From the NCBI GenBank assembly GCA_937871985.1, contig CALMPB010000326.1:1-64000 (forward strand): a stretch of 64,000 nt of DNA, given 5' to 3'. Position 1 is the stretch's first letter. The number at the start of each line of letters is the position of its first letter. Below the pieces are notes generated by a model. It searched no databases. It saw only the letters and a list, made by a program, of their open reading frames with translations, and was not told the DNA's origin. A program made the translations under genes and the position numbers. Positions 54,702 to 63,669 of the stretch are shown in pieces. This stretch comes from an uncultured Burkholderiaceae bacterium (GTDB taxonomy: Bacteria > Pseudomonadota > Gammaproteobacteria > Burkholderiales > Burkholderiaceae).

Positions 54702-55688
54702 CTAAGGGCAGCCGTAAATGCCGTGAGCCCGTCCGAATACCCGGGTCAGGCCCAGCAGGCCGTCGATGGTCGGCGTCTTTACGCCGGCCAGAGTGCCGAT
54801 TTCGTGCACCACGGTCAGCAGCCCGTCGATTTCCAGCGGGCGCCCGGCTTCGGCGTCCTGCAGCATCGAGGTCTTGAAGGCGCCCAGCTTGCGGGTGACT
54901 TCGTTGCGCTCTTCGGCGGTCTGGGCGATGGCGCAGCCCACCTTCTCGCCGATTTGGGCGGCCTCGCGCATGGCGGCGCGGCAGAATTCATTGAGCAAAG
55001 GATCGTCCAGCACTTGCTGGGTATTCGCGCCGGTCACGGCCGTGACCGGATTCATGGTCATATTGCCCCACAGCTTGTACCAGATGTCCCCGCGGATATT
55101 GGAGCTGGCGTCGGCCTGGAAGCCCCCTTTTTCAAGAAGGCGCACCAGCACCTGCAGCCGCTCGGACATGGCGCCATCGGGCTCGCCCAGAATAAGCCGG
55201 TTGCCGGACTTCAGCTCGACGAACCCCGGCTCGGGCCGGGAGCTGGAAAAATGCACCACGCATCCCACGATATGCCCGATGGGAATCGCGGCGGACAATT
55301 TGCGATCGGGATCCAGCGACTGCAAGGCCGTTCCCTGGAACGGCACGTCCTTGGCCTCGAAAAACCACCACGGTACGCCGTTCATGGCGGTGACCACCAT
55401 AGTGTGCGGGCCGATGAGAGGGGCGATGCGGGCGACCACCTGGGCCAGCGCCGGCGATTTCACGGCGATGAACACGATGCCCTGGACGCCCAGCGCCTCG
55501 GGATCTTCCTCGACCCGCAAGGGCACGGTTTGCAATTGGCCGGATACCCGCAAGCGCAGCCCGTGCCGCCTTATGGCGGCCAGAGTCTGCCCATGAGCCA
55601 CCGCGCTGACTTCGCAGCCCGCGGCCACCATCCGCGCCGCGATCAAGCCGCCGACCGCGCCCAGACCGTAAATCGCTACTTTCTGCAT
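54702..55688 (-). CDS. ketopantoate reductase (PanE/ApbA) family protein
   Basis: 328-residue NADP-dependent reductase. The N-terminal Rossmann motif is GLGAVGGLIAARM, Asn lies in AMNGV, the conserved Lys in WYKLWGN and the C-terminal substrate motif in MLQDAEAGRPLEID. The ATG at 55688 follows GGAGG. Located downstream of an aldehyde dehydrogenase, it may act on a related 2-oxo acid rather than ketopantoate. The gene reads in the same direction as the dehydrogenase, with a 191-bp gap. Confidence 0.88.
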   Translation of the reverse strand: MQKVAIYGLGAVGGLIAARMVAAGCEVSAVAHGQTLAAIRRHGLRLRVSGQLQTVPLRVEEDPEALGVQGIVFIAVKSPALAQVVARIAPLIGPHTMVVTAMNGVPWWFFEAKDVPFQGTALQSLDPDRKLSAAIPIGHIVGCVVHFSSSRPEPGFVELKSGNRLILGEPDGAMSERLQVLVRLLEKGGFQADASSNIRGDIWYKLWGNMTMNPVTAVTGANTQQVLDDPLLNEFCRAAMREAAQIGEKVGCAIAQTAEERNEVTRKLGAFKTSMLQDAEAGRPLEIDGLLTVVHEIGTLAGVKTPTIDGLLGLTRVFGRAHGIYGCP

Positions 55689-55879
55689 CTGCCCTCCTTG
55701 AATCCTTTTGTCCGATATGCCTGAAACGCCTCTTGCGGGCCTGGCCTGAAAAAACATGATAAGGCATTTCCCCGTCCGGCATCCCCGCAATCCCGGCAAA
55801 AAAAATGCCCCCGAGGGAGCGTTTTTTGCCTTGGGGCGGCCCAGCGGCAAAAATTTCCGCCGCCCCGCCTCCGGAACGC

Positions 55880-57352
55880 CTAGAACGGAAAGCCGCGCTT
55901 GCCAAGCTGAGTGGTTATCCATTTCAGTTCGGTCATCTCGTCCATGGAGGCCCGGCCCCCTTCCCGGCCGAAGCCGCTGTTCTTGATCCCGCCGAACGGC
56001 ACGTGGGGCTCGTCGGCCACGGTGCAGTTGTTGATGTGCACCATCCCCGCCTCCAGGCGCAGCGCAAGGTCGAAGGCTTTTTGCAGGTCGTTGGTCATGA
56101 CGGCCGAGGAAAGCCCGTAGGAGGTGTCGTTGGCGATGCGCAGCGCCTCTTCGGAATCCGCCGCCCGGATGACGGACGTAATGGGCCCGAAAGACTCTTC
56201 GCCGTACATCTTCATGTCGGGCGTAACGCCGGCCACCACGGTGGGCTGGTACAGAGAACCATCGTGCTTGCCGCCGCACATCAGCTTCGCCCCTTTGGCC
56301 ACGGCGTCTTCCACATGCCCGTTGATGACCGCGCACTGGGATTCGCGGATGAGCGGCCCGATGATGGTGGCGGGATCGTGCGGGTCGCCTGTCTTCAGCG
56401 CCGAGGCCTTGGCGGCGAATTTCTCGCAGAAAGCGTCGAACAGCCCCGCCTCGACGATGATGCGGGAACTGGCCATGCACACCTGGCCTTGGTGAAAATA
56501 GATGCCGAACGCCGCGGCATCGACCGCGTAGTCGAGATCGGCGTCGTTCAGCACGATGAACGGATTCTTGCCGCCCATTTCCAGCGTAAGGCGCTTGAGG
56601 CTCTTGCCCGCCTGCGCCGCCAGCAGCCGCCCGACCCGCGTCGAACCGGTAAACGTCACCATCTTGACGCGCGGATCGTTCATCAATATTTCGCCCACCA
56701 TTTCCGAGGGTCCGGAAATGACATTGAGAACCCCCGCGGGCAAGCCCGCTTCTTCGAAAATGGACGCAATCTTCAAGCCGATGACCGAGGTATATTCGGA
56801 CGGCTTGAGCACGAAGGTATTGCCCGCCGCCAGGGCGAAAGCCACCTTCTTCATGGCCAGCAGGAACGGCGCATTGAACGGCGCTATCCCGGCGATCACG
56901 CCCAGAGGCTGGCGAATGGTCATGCCGAGCTGGCCGGGAGCGGTAAGAGGCAGGGTTTCGCCGGTAACCTGCCGCACCAGCCCGGCCGCCACACGCAGCA
57001 GCTCGATGCAATAGCCGATTTCGAACATGGCCTTGCCGAACACCGACCCCGACTCCTCGATGATGACCTCGCGCAACTCGTCGGTGCGGGCGGCGATGAT
57101 GTCAGCCGCCTTGATGAGTATGGCTTCGCGCTGCGCGGCCACCATGTTCTTCCACGGCTCGCGCGCCTTGTAGGCGGCGGCAATCGCATCGTCGACGTCC
57201 TGGGCCGACGCTTGAGCCACATAGGCGTATATGTCGCCGGTCAGTGGATTGAAATCTTCGCTGACCTGCTGTTCCGATCCAGACCGCCAGACCCCGTCGA
57301 TGTACAAGGGGCTGATGTCCTTGACTACGGCTTTGATATCGTTCGCACTCAT
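55880..57352 (-). CDS. aldehyde dehydrogenase (aromatic aldehyde type)
   Basis: 490-residue NAD(P)-dependent aldehyde dehydrogenase. The catalytic Cys is C292 (GQVCMASSR), the general base Glu lies in LEMGGKN, and the NAD fold GSTRVG is present. Similarity in layout to vanillin/benzaldehyde dehydrogenases is my impression. The ATG at 57352 follows GGAGGA. It is divergent from a FeaR-like AraC regulator, which recalls the FeaR/FeaB pair for phenylacetaldehyde oxidation. Confidence 0.92.
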   Translation of the reverse strand: MSANDIKAVVKDISPLYIDGVWRSGSEQQVSEDFNPLTGDIYAYVAQASAQDVDDAIAAAYKAREPWKNMVAAQREAILIKAADIIAARTDELREVIIEESGSVFGKAMFEIGYCIELLRVAAGLVRQVTGETLPLTAPGQLGMTIRQPLGVIAGIAPFNAPFLLAMKKVAFALAAGNTFVLKPSEYTSVIGLKIASIFEEAGLPAGVLNVISGPSEMVGEILMNDPRVKMVTFTGSTRVGRLLAAQAGKSLKRLTLEMGGKNPFIVLNDADLDYAVDAAAFGIYFHQGQVCMASSRIIVEAGLFDAFCEKFAAKASALKTGDPHDPATIIGPLIRESQCAVINGHVEDAVAKGAKLMCGGKHDGSLYQPTVVAGVTPDMKMYGEESFGPITSVIRAADSEEALRIANDTSYGLSSAVMTNDLQKAFDLALRLEAGMVHINNCTVADEPHVPFGGIKNSGFGREGGRASMDEMTELKWITTQLGKRGFPF

Positions 57353-57660
57353 GCTTTCCTCCAGAATAATGGGCATTGTCTATTTATGGTTATGCACTCC
57401 ATTGTGCGGCCTGCCTGCACACGCTTCTCGCCTGCAGGCGCAATGCAATGTGCTCCATGCGCGGGCTGGAGGCTCGCGCGCCCGTCATCGGGCCCGTCCT
57501 CCGCCATCGAGGGCTGGAGTCGGGCTTCATTCGGTGGTAACGTAAGTATCGGCTGCAACGCGCCATCGCTGCCGATACGTTGGCGATTCCGTCGGCCGCT
57601 CCTTGATAAGGGGTAACAGGCCCTAAACGGCTTCGGCTTTTCAGCCGCCGGAGGTTTGCA
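57353..57660. promoter_or_regulatory. 308-bp control region between ALDH and AraC-family gene
   Basis: Contains a perfect inverted repeat GTATCGGC (57546-57553) and GCCGATAC (57571-57578) with a 17-bp centre, likely an operator. It also contains a copy of the aggccctaa-type repeat (gggtaacaggccctaa, 57611-57626). The AraC-family ATG has GGAGG eight bases upstream. No gene is seen. Confidence 0.5.
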
Positions 57661-58629
57661 ATGAATACCGATTTTTCGACCGACTCCGTCGCCGCCGACC
57701 GGCGCCTGGCGTACTGGCGCGACATGGTCTGCACCACGTTTGCGGATATCGAATGCCGGGCGCTTTCAAACGCGCCTTTTCATGCGCGCCTGGCCGACTC
57801 GGGACTCGACGATGTTCATTTTTGCGAAAGCAGCGCCAGCCCGGTGCAGATCAGCAAGAACGACGCCCTTGTGCGGCGCAGCACCCATAGCAATTTCATG
57901 CTCTGCATTCAACAGGAAGGCCTTTGCGTTGTCGATCAATGCGGCCGCGAGGCACGCCTGTTCCCTGGCGACGCGGCCCTGCTCGACTCCATACGGCCCT
58001 ACCACGTTACGTTTCCCACCCCATCCAGGCAGCTTATCGTGCATATGCCTCGCGAGGCCTTGCTCAATGTGCTGAGCGATGCCGAGCGCCGCAACGCCCA
58101 ACGGCTCTCGGGCGCACGCGGCACCGTGCGGCTGGTTGCGCAATTCATGCAGGGCCTGTCGGCGCAATTGCATCGCGACGGCGCCATCGGTTCGGGCGGC
58201 GCCGTGGCGGGCGCCCTCAAGACCGGGGCGCTGGAGCTCATCGCGTCGGCATTGTCCGACGCCGACCCGGCCGGCGAGCAGCCCGCGCAGATCGCACGGT
58301 ATCGCCTGCTTTATCGCGCCCGGCGCTATATTGAAAGCCAGTTGGCAAACCCCGAACTCACCATCGATCTGGTAGCCAGCCAGCTCTCGGTTTCCACCCG
58401 CCGGCTGCAGCAGGTTTTCAAGGACTGCGGCCTCGAGCCGCCATCCCGCTACTTGTGGCAGCAACGCCTGGAACACTGCAAAGCCGCCTGCGAGTCGCCC
58501 GAATTCGCGCAGCACAGCATCGGAGACATCGCGCTGATGCACGGCTTCAATGACTTTTCGCACTTCAGCCGCAGCTTCAAGGCCGCCTACGGCTGTACCC
58601 CCCGGGAATACCGCAACGCCCGCAATTGA
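57661..58629 (+). CDS. AraC-family regulator, FeaR-like
   Basis: 322-residue regulator with an N-terminal AraC-binding-like effector domain (RLAYWRDMVCTTFADIECR opening, typical of the FeaR/AdpA-like group). The C-terminal AraC HTH pair is LTIDLVASQLSVSTRRLQQVF and IGDIALMHGFNDFSHFSRSFK. The ATG follows GGAGG. It is divergent from an aldehyde dehydrogenase gene, its probable target. Confidence 0.9.
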   Translation: MNTDFSTDSVAADRRLAYWRDMVCTTFADIECRALSNAPFHARLADSGLDDVHFCESSASPVQISKNDALVRRSTHSNFMLCIQQEGLCVVDQCGREARLFPGDAALLDSIRPYHVTFPTPSRQLIVHMPREALLNVLSDAERRNAQRLSGARGTVRLVAQFMQGLSAQLHRDGAIGSGGAVAGALKTGALELIASALSDADPAGEQPAQIARYRLLYRARRYIESQLANPELTIDLVASQLSVSTRRLQQVFKDCGLEPPSRYLWQQRLEHCKAACESPEFAQHSIGDIALMHGFNDFSHFSRSFKAAYGCTPREYRNARN

Positions 58630-58641
58630 AAACCAGGCGCC

Positions 58642-59676
58642 TCAATACGCGGGATCCTTGTCGAACCGGTTCAGATCGAAATAGCGCGATGTGGAATTGC
58701 CTTGATCCTCAGCAGGCTTTTTCGGCGCGGACAGCCCCGACGGCGGCTGCGCCGATGGCGCTGTTGCGGGCGGACGGATATCGACGGCCTTGACCGCACC
58801 CGGATCGAAGCCGGACGTCTCGCCCTGACCGGCGCCCGCGGCCGGACTCGAGCCGCCGTAGCCGGCCGCCGCCCCCGAAACGGAATTTCCTTCCTGCAGC
58901 GCCGCGCCGCCGGCCTGCCCTTCGCCATTGCCCGCTTGCCCGGCGCCGCCGGCTGCGGCACGATCCCGGGCCCGCTGGGCCCGGCGCTCGGCCAGTACTT
59001 TCTGGCTCAGTTGATCCAGCTTGGCCGCCAGGCTGTCGTGATCGCGCAGGCGCGCCCAATCGGCCGCGCTTTGTTTTTTGAGATTCAGCGTGGTCGAATC
59101 GGCTCCGGAGTAAAGCAAGGTGCGCACTACCTCTTCGTTGCCCGAGAACGCCCCCATCATGAGGGGAGTCGTGCCGTCGGGCGAAGGCGCGTTGACGATG
59201 GCCTTGTTGGCCAGCAGGAGCTCGACCATTTTCAGATTGCCCTTGGACGCCGCATAGTGCAGCGGCGTCCAGCCCAGCCGGTTGACATGCGCGCCGCGCT
59301 TGATCAAGGCCTGGGCCCGCTTGACGTCCCCAACGATGGCCATATACATGAGCGGGGTTTCGTGATTGCGGTTCTCGATATTGACATCGATGCGCCTATG
59401 GGCGAGCAGCAGGTCGTACACCCGCCAGGAGCCCTCGCGGATCGCCAGCATCAGGGCGGGCTGCCCGTCGGGGTTCAGTGCATTGGGATTCTCGCCCTGC
59501 GCCAGGGCGTCCCTGACGTCCTCCACGCGGTCGTTGGCGATATCGAGCCACCAGTCCGCCGGCGCGGCGGCCCTGGCCGCCATGCAGGCGATCAGCAGCG
59601 CCAGGCCGGCGGCCCACAGCCACGCCAGTGTTTTGGTTTCCAGGGGCCTGGTCATCTTGGTCATCATCCTGTTCAC
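58642..59676 (-). CDS. exported ankyrin-repeat protein
   Basis: 344-residue protein with an N-terminal signal/anchor (WLWAAGLALLIACMAARA). About five ankyrin repeats span residues 40-210 (GQPALMLAIREGSWRVYDLLL; ETPLMYMAIVGD; WTPLHYAASKGNLKMVELLL; TTPLMMGAFSGNEEVVRTLL). The tail from about residue 235 is low-complexity Gly/Ala/Gln-rich. Position after tatD matches a common Bordetella-type gene order. The start could also be one of three closely spaced ATGs. Function unknown. Confidence 0.85.
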   Translation of the reverse strand: MNRMMTKMTRPLETKTLAWLWAAGLALLIACMAARAAAPADWWLDIANDRVEDVRDALAQGENPNALNPDGQPALMLAIREGSWRVYDLLLAHRRIDVNIENRNHETPLMYMAIVGDVKRAQALIKRGAHVNRLGWTPLHYAASKGNLKMVELLLANKAIVNAPSPDGTTPLMMGAFSGNEEVVRTLLYSGADSTTLNLKKQSAADWARLRDHDSLAAKLDQLSQKVLAERRAQRARDRAAAGGAGQAGNGEGQAGGAALQEGNSVSGAAAGYGGSSPAAGAGQGETSGFDPGAVKAVDIRPPATAPSAQPPSGLSAPKKPAEDQGNSTSRYFDLNRFDKDPAY

Positions 59677-59730
59677 ACCGATCGCTTATGAATGTAAGTG
59701 GAATGCCGGGAGATTTCCAGCATTCGGCCA

Positions 59731-59890
59731 TAAAAAATAATTAACATTAAATATAAATTACAAGCCATTGATAAAAAACAATTTTATTAGATTAAATATA
59801 TAATTTACTTTAACTAATAAAGATCAAATGTCAAAAATAACCAATTGAAATTAAAAATTTTTTATAAAAATAAATACAGATAAGATTAGA
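59731..59890. other. A/T-rich island upstream of ankyrin gene
   Basis: About 160 bp almost entirely A and T, in sharp contrast to the GC-rich surroundings, between the tatD stop and the ankyrin-gene start. No gene or clear palindrome could be assigned. It may be curved DNA or a site for an H-NS-like protein. Confidence 0.55.
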
Positions 59891-60661
59891 TTATCTTTCT
59901 ATCTTACTGAAAAGCTTAAAGAAATTATCCGTAGAGTGGCGCGCTACGTCGGCTACCGCAATACCGCGCAAATCCGCGATCTTCTCGGCCACATGGATCA
60001 CCTTGGACGGATCATTCACTTTGCCCCGATACGGCACAGGCGCCAGATAGGGAGAATCCGTCTCGATAAGCAGCCTATCCATCGGCAGCCGGGTGGCCAG
60101 ATCCTGCAGGTCGGCAGCTTTCTTGAACGTGACGATACCCGACAGCGAAATATAAAAGTTCATGTCCATGGCCGCCCTGGCCACTTCCCATGACTCGGTG
60201 AAGCAGTGCATGACGCCGCCGATCTCGTCCGCGCCCTCTTCGCGCATGATGCGCAAAGTGTCTTCGCTGGCGGAACGGGTATGGATGATGAGCGGCAGGC
60301 CGCTTTTGCGGCTGGCGCGGATATGCGTGCGAAAACGCTCGCGCTGCCACTCCAGCGGCTCGGAAAGCCGAAAGTAATCCAGCCCCGTCTCGCCGATGGC
60401 GACCACCTTGGGCGCCCTGGCCATATCGACCAGCTCGTCGACCGTGGGCTCCTGGACGTCTTCATAGTCGGGATGCACGCCCACTGACGCATATAGATGC
60501 GGATGGGGCGCCACCAGCTCCATCAGGCCGGGCCATTGCGGCAAATTCACACTGACCACCAGAGCGTGGCTGACCTGGTTTTGTTCCATGCGGGCCAGGA
60601 TATCGGGCAAATTCTGGGCAAGCTCGGGAAAATCCAGATGGCAATGGGAATCTACATACAT
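59891..60661 (-). CDS. TatD-family metal-dependent hydrolase
   Basis: 256-residue TIM-barrel deoxyribonuclease-type enzyme. Metal ligands are in DSHCHLDF (near residue 4), E in IGETGLDYF, H in IHTRSA and HCF, and D in ETDSPYLAP. The family degrades DNA 3'-5'. It belongs to the mltG-tmk-holB-tatD set. The ATG lies 52 bp after the holB stop; no pilZ gene intervenes, although many relatives have one there. Confidence 0.93.
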   Translation of the reverse strand: MYVDSHCHLDFPELAQNLPDILARMEQNQVSHALVVSVNLPQWPGLMELVAPHPHLYASVGVHPDYEDVQEPTVDELVDMARAPKVVAIGETGLDYFRLSEPLEWQRERFRTHIRASRKSGLPLIIHTRSASEDTLRIMREEGADEIGGVMHCFTESWEVARAAMDMNFYISLSGIVTFKKAADLQDLATRLPMDRLLIETDSPYLAPVPYRGKVNDPSKVIHVAEKIADLRGIAVADVARHSTDNFFKLFSKIER

Positions 60662-60698
60662 GGCGGAACTCGAAATGGAAAAGATCGCGAAATTGATG

Positions 60699-60717
60699 AT
60701 GGGTTAACAGGCCCTAG
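60699..60717. repeat. 19-bp repeat at holB stop codon
   Basis: atgggttaacaggccctag, the exact reverse complement of 41380-41398. The holB TAG stop (60716-60714) lies inside it. Related copies lie at 39957-39974 and 57611-57626. Origin unknown. Confidence 0.6.
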
Positions 60718-61769
60718 CCCTGCCGCTGAGGCCGGCAGGCTTGCGCCGCGTGCGACAAAACGCTGTAAACGAATAGTTTAGTATTTAATGGGTGATCCGC
60801 CACGGCGCGCTGCTGCGTCAGCCACTTGCCCGCTTCGGCCAGGCTGGCCGGCGAAGCCGCTTTGGCGATCCTTCCCACCGGATCGCTCAATGCCGGAAAA
60901 TACCGGACGGGCGCCGACGACGCCGCCAAAGACAAGTCAAGAAACAGGCGCTGGAGGGCGTCGATCCAGCTTGCAGGCGGGTCTTTTTCGAGGCTGTCGG
61001 CCAAGGCGCCGATATCGGGCGCGCCACCCTGGGCCGCCGCCAGCACGAACTGCTCGAGCCAGGCCGGGCAGGCGCGCTCGCCCGCTTCCCACATGGACAA
61101 CGCCCGCAGCGGCGCTCCGCCCGCCGCCGCCAGCCACTGCGTGGCATCGCCCAGCCCCTGGCCCGCCAGCCAGCCGGTGCTTTCGGCCAGGGAAGGCACG
61201 GGCAAAGGAAGCCTGCGGCAACGGGAAACCAGTGTCGGCAGGATCCGGTCGGGGGCATCCACCACCAGCAAGAACACAGTGTGCTCGGGCGGCTCTTCCA
61301 ATACCTTGAGCAAGGCATTGGCGGAAATCGCATTGAGCGCCTCGGCGGGATACAGCACGGCCACCCGCCAGCCGCCGCGATGCGTGGCGGTGTTGAACCA
61401 GTTCGACAACCCTCGCAACTGCTCGACGCGAATATCCTTGGACGCCGCTTTTTTCGAGGCCGCGGATTCGGCGACGGACTCGTCAGGCTGATCGCCCCCC
61501 TCTTCCTGCGCGACGGCATCGGGCCGTATGCGGCGCAAATCGGGATGGTTGCCGCTGGCCACCCACAGGCAGGCCGCGCAATGTCCGCAAGCCAGGCCGT
61601 TTTCGGGCGCCTCGCACAGCAGGCTGGCCGCCGCAGCCAGCGCGAACTGGCGCTTGCCGATGCCGGCCATGCCGTGGATCAGCCAGGCATGGGCGAAACG
61701 CTCGCGCTGGCCCAGCCAGGCTTTGGCCAGGCCATCCTGCCATGGAAAAAAGCGCGGTATGCTGCTCAT
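60714..61769 (-). CDS. holB: DNA polymerase III delta-prime subunit HolB
   Basis: 351-residue clamp-loader subunit. The P-loop-like motif is GMAGIGKRQ, the zinc-binding cysteines are in CGHCAAC, and [23 protein letters not shown] is the hallmark of delta-prime. The ATG at 61769 overlaps the tmk stop (ATGA). The C-terminus ends inside the 19-bp repeat, so its last residues may be altered. Confidence 0.93.
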   Translation of the reverse strand: MSSIPRFFPWQDGLAKAWLGQRERFAHAWLIHGMAGIGKRQFALAAAASLLCEAPENGLACGHCAACLWVASGNHPDLRRIRPDAVAQEEGGDQPDESVAESAASKKAASKDIRVEQLRGLSNWFNTATHRGGWRVAVLYPAEALNAISANALLKVLEEPPEHTVFLLVVDAPDRILPTLVSRCRRLPLPVPSLAESTGWLAGQGLGDATQWLAAAGGAPLRALSMWEAGERACPAWLEQFVLAAAQGGAPDIGALADSLEKDPPASWIDALQRLFLDLSLAASSAPVRYFPALSDPVGRIAKAASPASLAEAGKWLTQQRAVADHPLNTKLFVYSVLSHAAQACRPQRQG

Positions 61770-62422
61770 GCGTCGGCTGCCCCGCTGCCGGCGGCGCGCC
61801 AGGCATCGATCAGGCCTTGAACCTGGCCGCGCAACTCGGCGCGCACGGTTTCCATAGGCTGGGTGGAATCGACAATGCGCAGCCTGCCCGGGCATTGCCG
61901 CGCGCGCTCGTGATAGGCCTGGCGCGTGCGCTCGAAAAACGCGTCGCCCTCTTTTTCAAAGCGATCCAGGTCGCGGCTGCGGGCCAGGCGCTCGCGCGCC
62001 ACGCTCAGGGGCACGTCGAACAGCCAGGTGCGATCCGGCTGCAGATCGGGATGCACCCATTGCTCCAGAGCGGCGACGGCCTGTCCGCCCAGTTCGCGCC
62101 CGCCGCCCTGATAGGCATAGCTGGCATCGGTGAATCGATCGCACACCACCCATTTGCCGGCCTGCAGCGCCGGCTGGATGACGGTTTGTATGTGCTCGCA
62201 TCGCGCCGCGAACATGAGCAGGGTTTCCGTTTTCAGATGCATGGGCTGGCTCAGTACCATTTGACGCAATTGCTCGCCCAACGCCGTGCCGCCCGGTTCG
62301 CGCGTGCACACCACGGGAATGCCCTGGCCTTGGATATGCTCCACCAGCCATTGCACGTGCGTGCTTTTGCCCGCGCCGTCCAGGCCCTCCAGGGTAATGA
62401 AACAACCGCGTTTGCCTTGCAT
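61766..62422 (-). CDS. tmk: thymidylate kinase
   Basis: 218-residue dTMP kinase with P-loop [12 protein letters not shown] motif CDRFTDAS and the lid YQGGGR. It phosphorylates dTMP to dTDP. It is coupled to mltG upstream (TAATG) and holB downstream (ATGA). Confidence 0.96.
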   Translation of the reverse strand: MQGKRGCFITLEGLDGAGKSTHVQWLVEHIQGQGIPVVCTREPGGTALGEQLRQMVLSQPMHLKTETLLMFAARCEHIQTVIQPALQAGKWVVCDRFTDASYAYQGGGRELGGQAVAALEQWVHPDLQPDRTWLFDVPLSVARERLARSRDLDRFEKEGDAFFERTRQAYHERARQCPGRLRIVDSTQPMETVRAELRGQVQGLIDAWRAAGSGAADA

Positions 62423-63432
62423 TACTTCCTCTGCCCAAGTATGTATTTGGATACCGCCCGGTTGTGCGAGTCCAGGCTTTCGGAGAACTCGCTGGTGCCA
62501 TCGCCCCGCGAAACGAAATACAGGTATTTATGCTGTTCTGGATGCAGGGCCGCATACAAGGAAGCCTTGCCGCTGGACGCGATGGGCGTGGGAGGCAGGC
62601 CGCTGCGCGTGTAGGTGTTCCAGGGCGTATCGGTGGTCAAGTCCTTTTTACGGATGCGCCCCTGATAAGCATCGCCCATGCCGTAGATGACGGTGGGGTC
62701 GGTTTGCAGGGGCATGCCCAGGCGCAGCCGGTTTACGAACACCCCCGCGACTCGCGCGCGATCCGCGCCGTCGCCGGTTTCCTTCTCGATGATGGAAGCC
62801 AGTATGAGAGCCTCGTAGGGGCTCTGGACGGGCAGATTGGGAGCGCGCTGCTCCCACAGGGAAGCCAACAGCTTTTCCTCGGCCAGGTAGGCGCGGCGCA
62901 AAATGTCGTAGTCCGTCGTGCCCGGCACGAAGACGTAGGTGTCCGGGTAGAAAAGGCCTTCGGGACTGCCGTACGCCGAACCCAGGCGCGTCAGCAATTG
63001 CGCATCGGTAACGTCGCCCAGCGTTTGCTTGATATTGGGGTTTTCGCGCAGCGCCTGGCGTATGCGCCGGTACGACCAGCCTTCGATCAGAACCAGGCTG
63101 GTCTGGGTCATGTCGCCATTGGCCATGCGCTGCAGCAAGACGGACGGCGTATCGCCCCTGACGGCTTCATACGCCCCCGCCTTGATCTGGGTATCCCGGC
63201 CCGTCAGCCTGGCCAGCAGGACGAAGGCGTCGACGTTCATGTCGATGCCGGCGTTGCGCATGGCCCGCGCGACGCTGCGAGGCCGGCTGCCCATCTCCAC
63301 CTGGTAATCGACACGCTCCGCACTAAGCGCCACCGGATTGCTGGCCCAGTACCAGAAAGCCGCGGAAACCCCGGCCATCGCGATGAAAACCAGGAGCAGC
63401 ACCCACAGGACGAAGCGTTTGAATCTGTTCAT
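62422..63432 (-). CDS. mltG: endolytic murein transglycosylase MltG
   Basis: 336-residue inner-membrane lytic transglycosylase (YceG). One N-terminal membrane helix is followed by a LysM-like region and the YceG catalytic domain with the Glu in ASIIEKETG and the motif [16 protein letters not shown]. It cleaves nascent glycan strands. The ATG at 63432 starts the membrane segment; the reading to 63588 is rejected. It heads the mltG-tmk-holB-tatD operon. Confidence 0.95.
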   Translation of the reverse strand: MNRFKRFVLWVLLLVFIAMAGVSAAFWYWASNPVALSAERVDYQVEMGSRPRSVARAMRNAGIDMNVDAFVLLARLTGRDTQIKAGAYEAVRGDTPSVLLQRMANGDMTQTSLVLIEGWSYRRIRQALRENPNIKQTLGDVTDAQLLTRLGSAYGSPEGLFYPDTYVFVPGTTDYDILRRAYLAEEKLLASLWEQRAPNLPVQSPYEALILASIIEKETGDGADRARVAGVFVNRLRLGMPLQTDPTVIYGMGDAYQGRIRKKDLTTDTPWNTYTRSGLPPTPIASSGKASLYAALHPEQHKYLYFVSRGDGTSEFSESLDSHNRAVSKYILGQRK

Positions 63433-63669
63433 TGTTTCAAGTGTAGCCGAGGCGGACGGCCTCGTCGGCGCGAGGGCCGGAAATACGTAACCAGGCTTGA
63501 ACGGCGGGGTTCGGATACCGGCCCGGGATCGGGGCGCCCCGGGCCCGCGATGCCCATCGGGGCCACGTTCAGACCTCGACGGCGGCAATGCCTTGACGGC
63601 AATGTTTCCGGAAAGACCGTATCATAAACGCTACCCATTCTTGTGTCTTGAAAATCCGCCGCACCGTCC

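Noticed and set aside
54702..57011. Single 769-codon minus-strand protein
   Set aside because: The first half is out-of-frame with the aldehyde dehydrogenase; only the part from 55688 down is the PanE-like gene, which has its own GGAGG and ATG.
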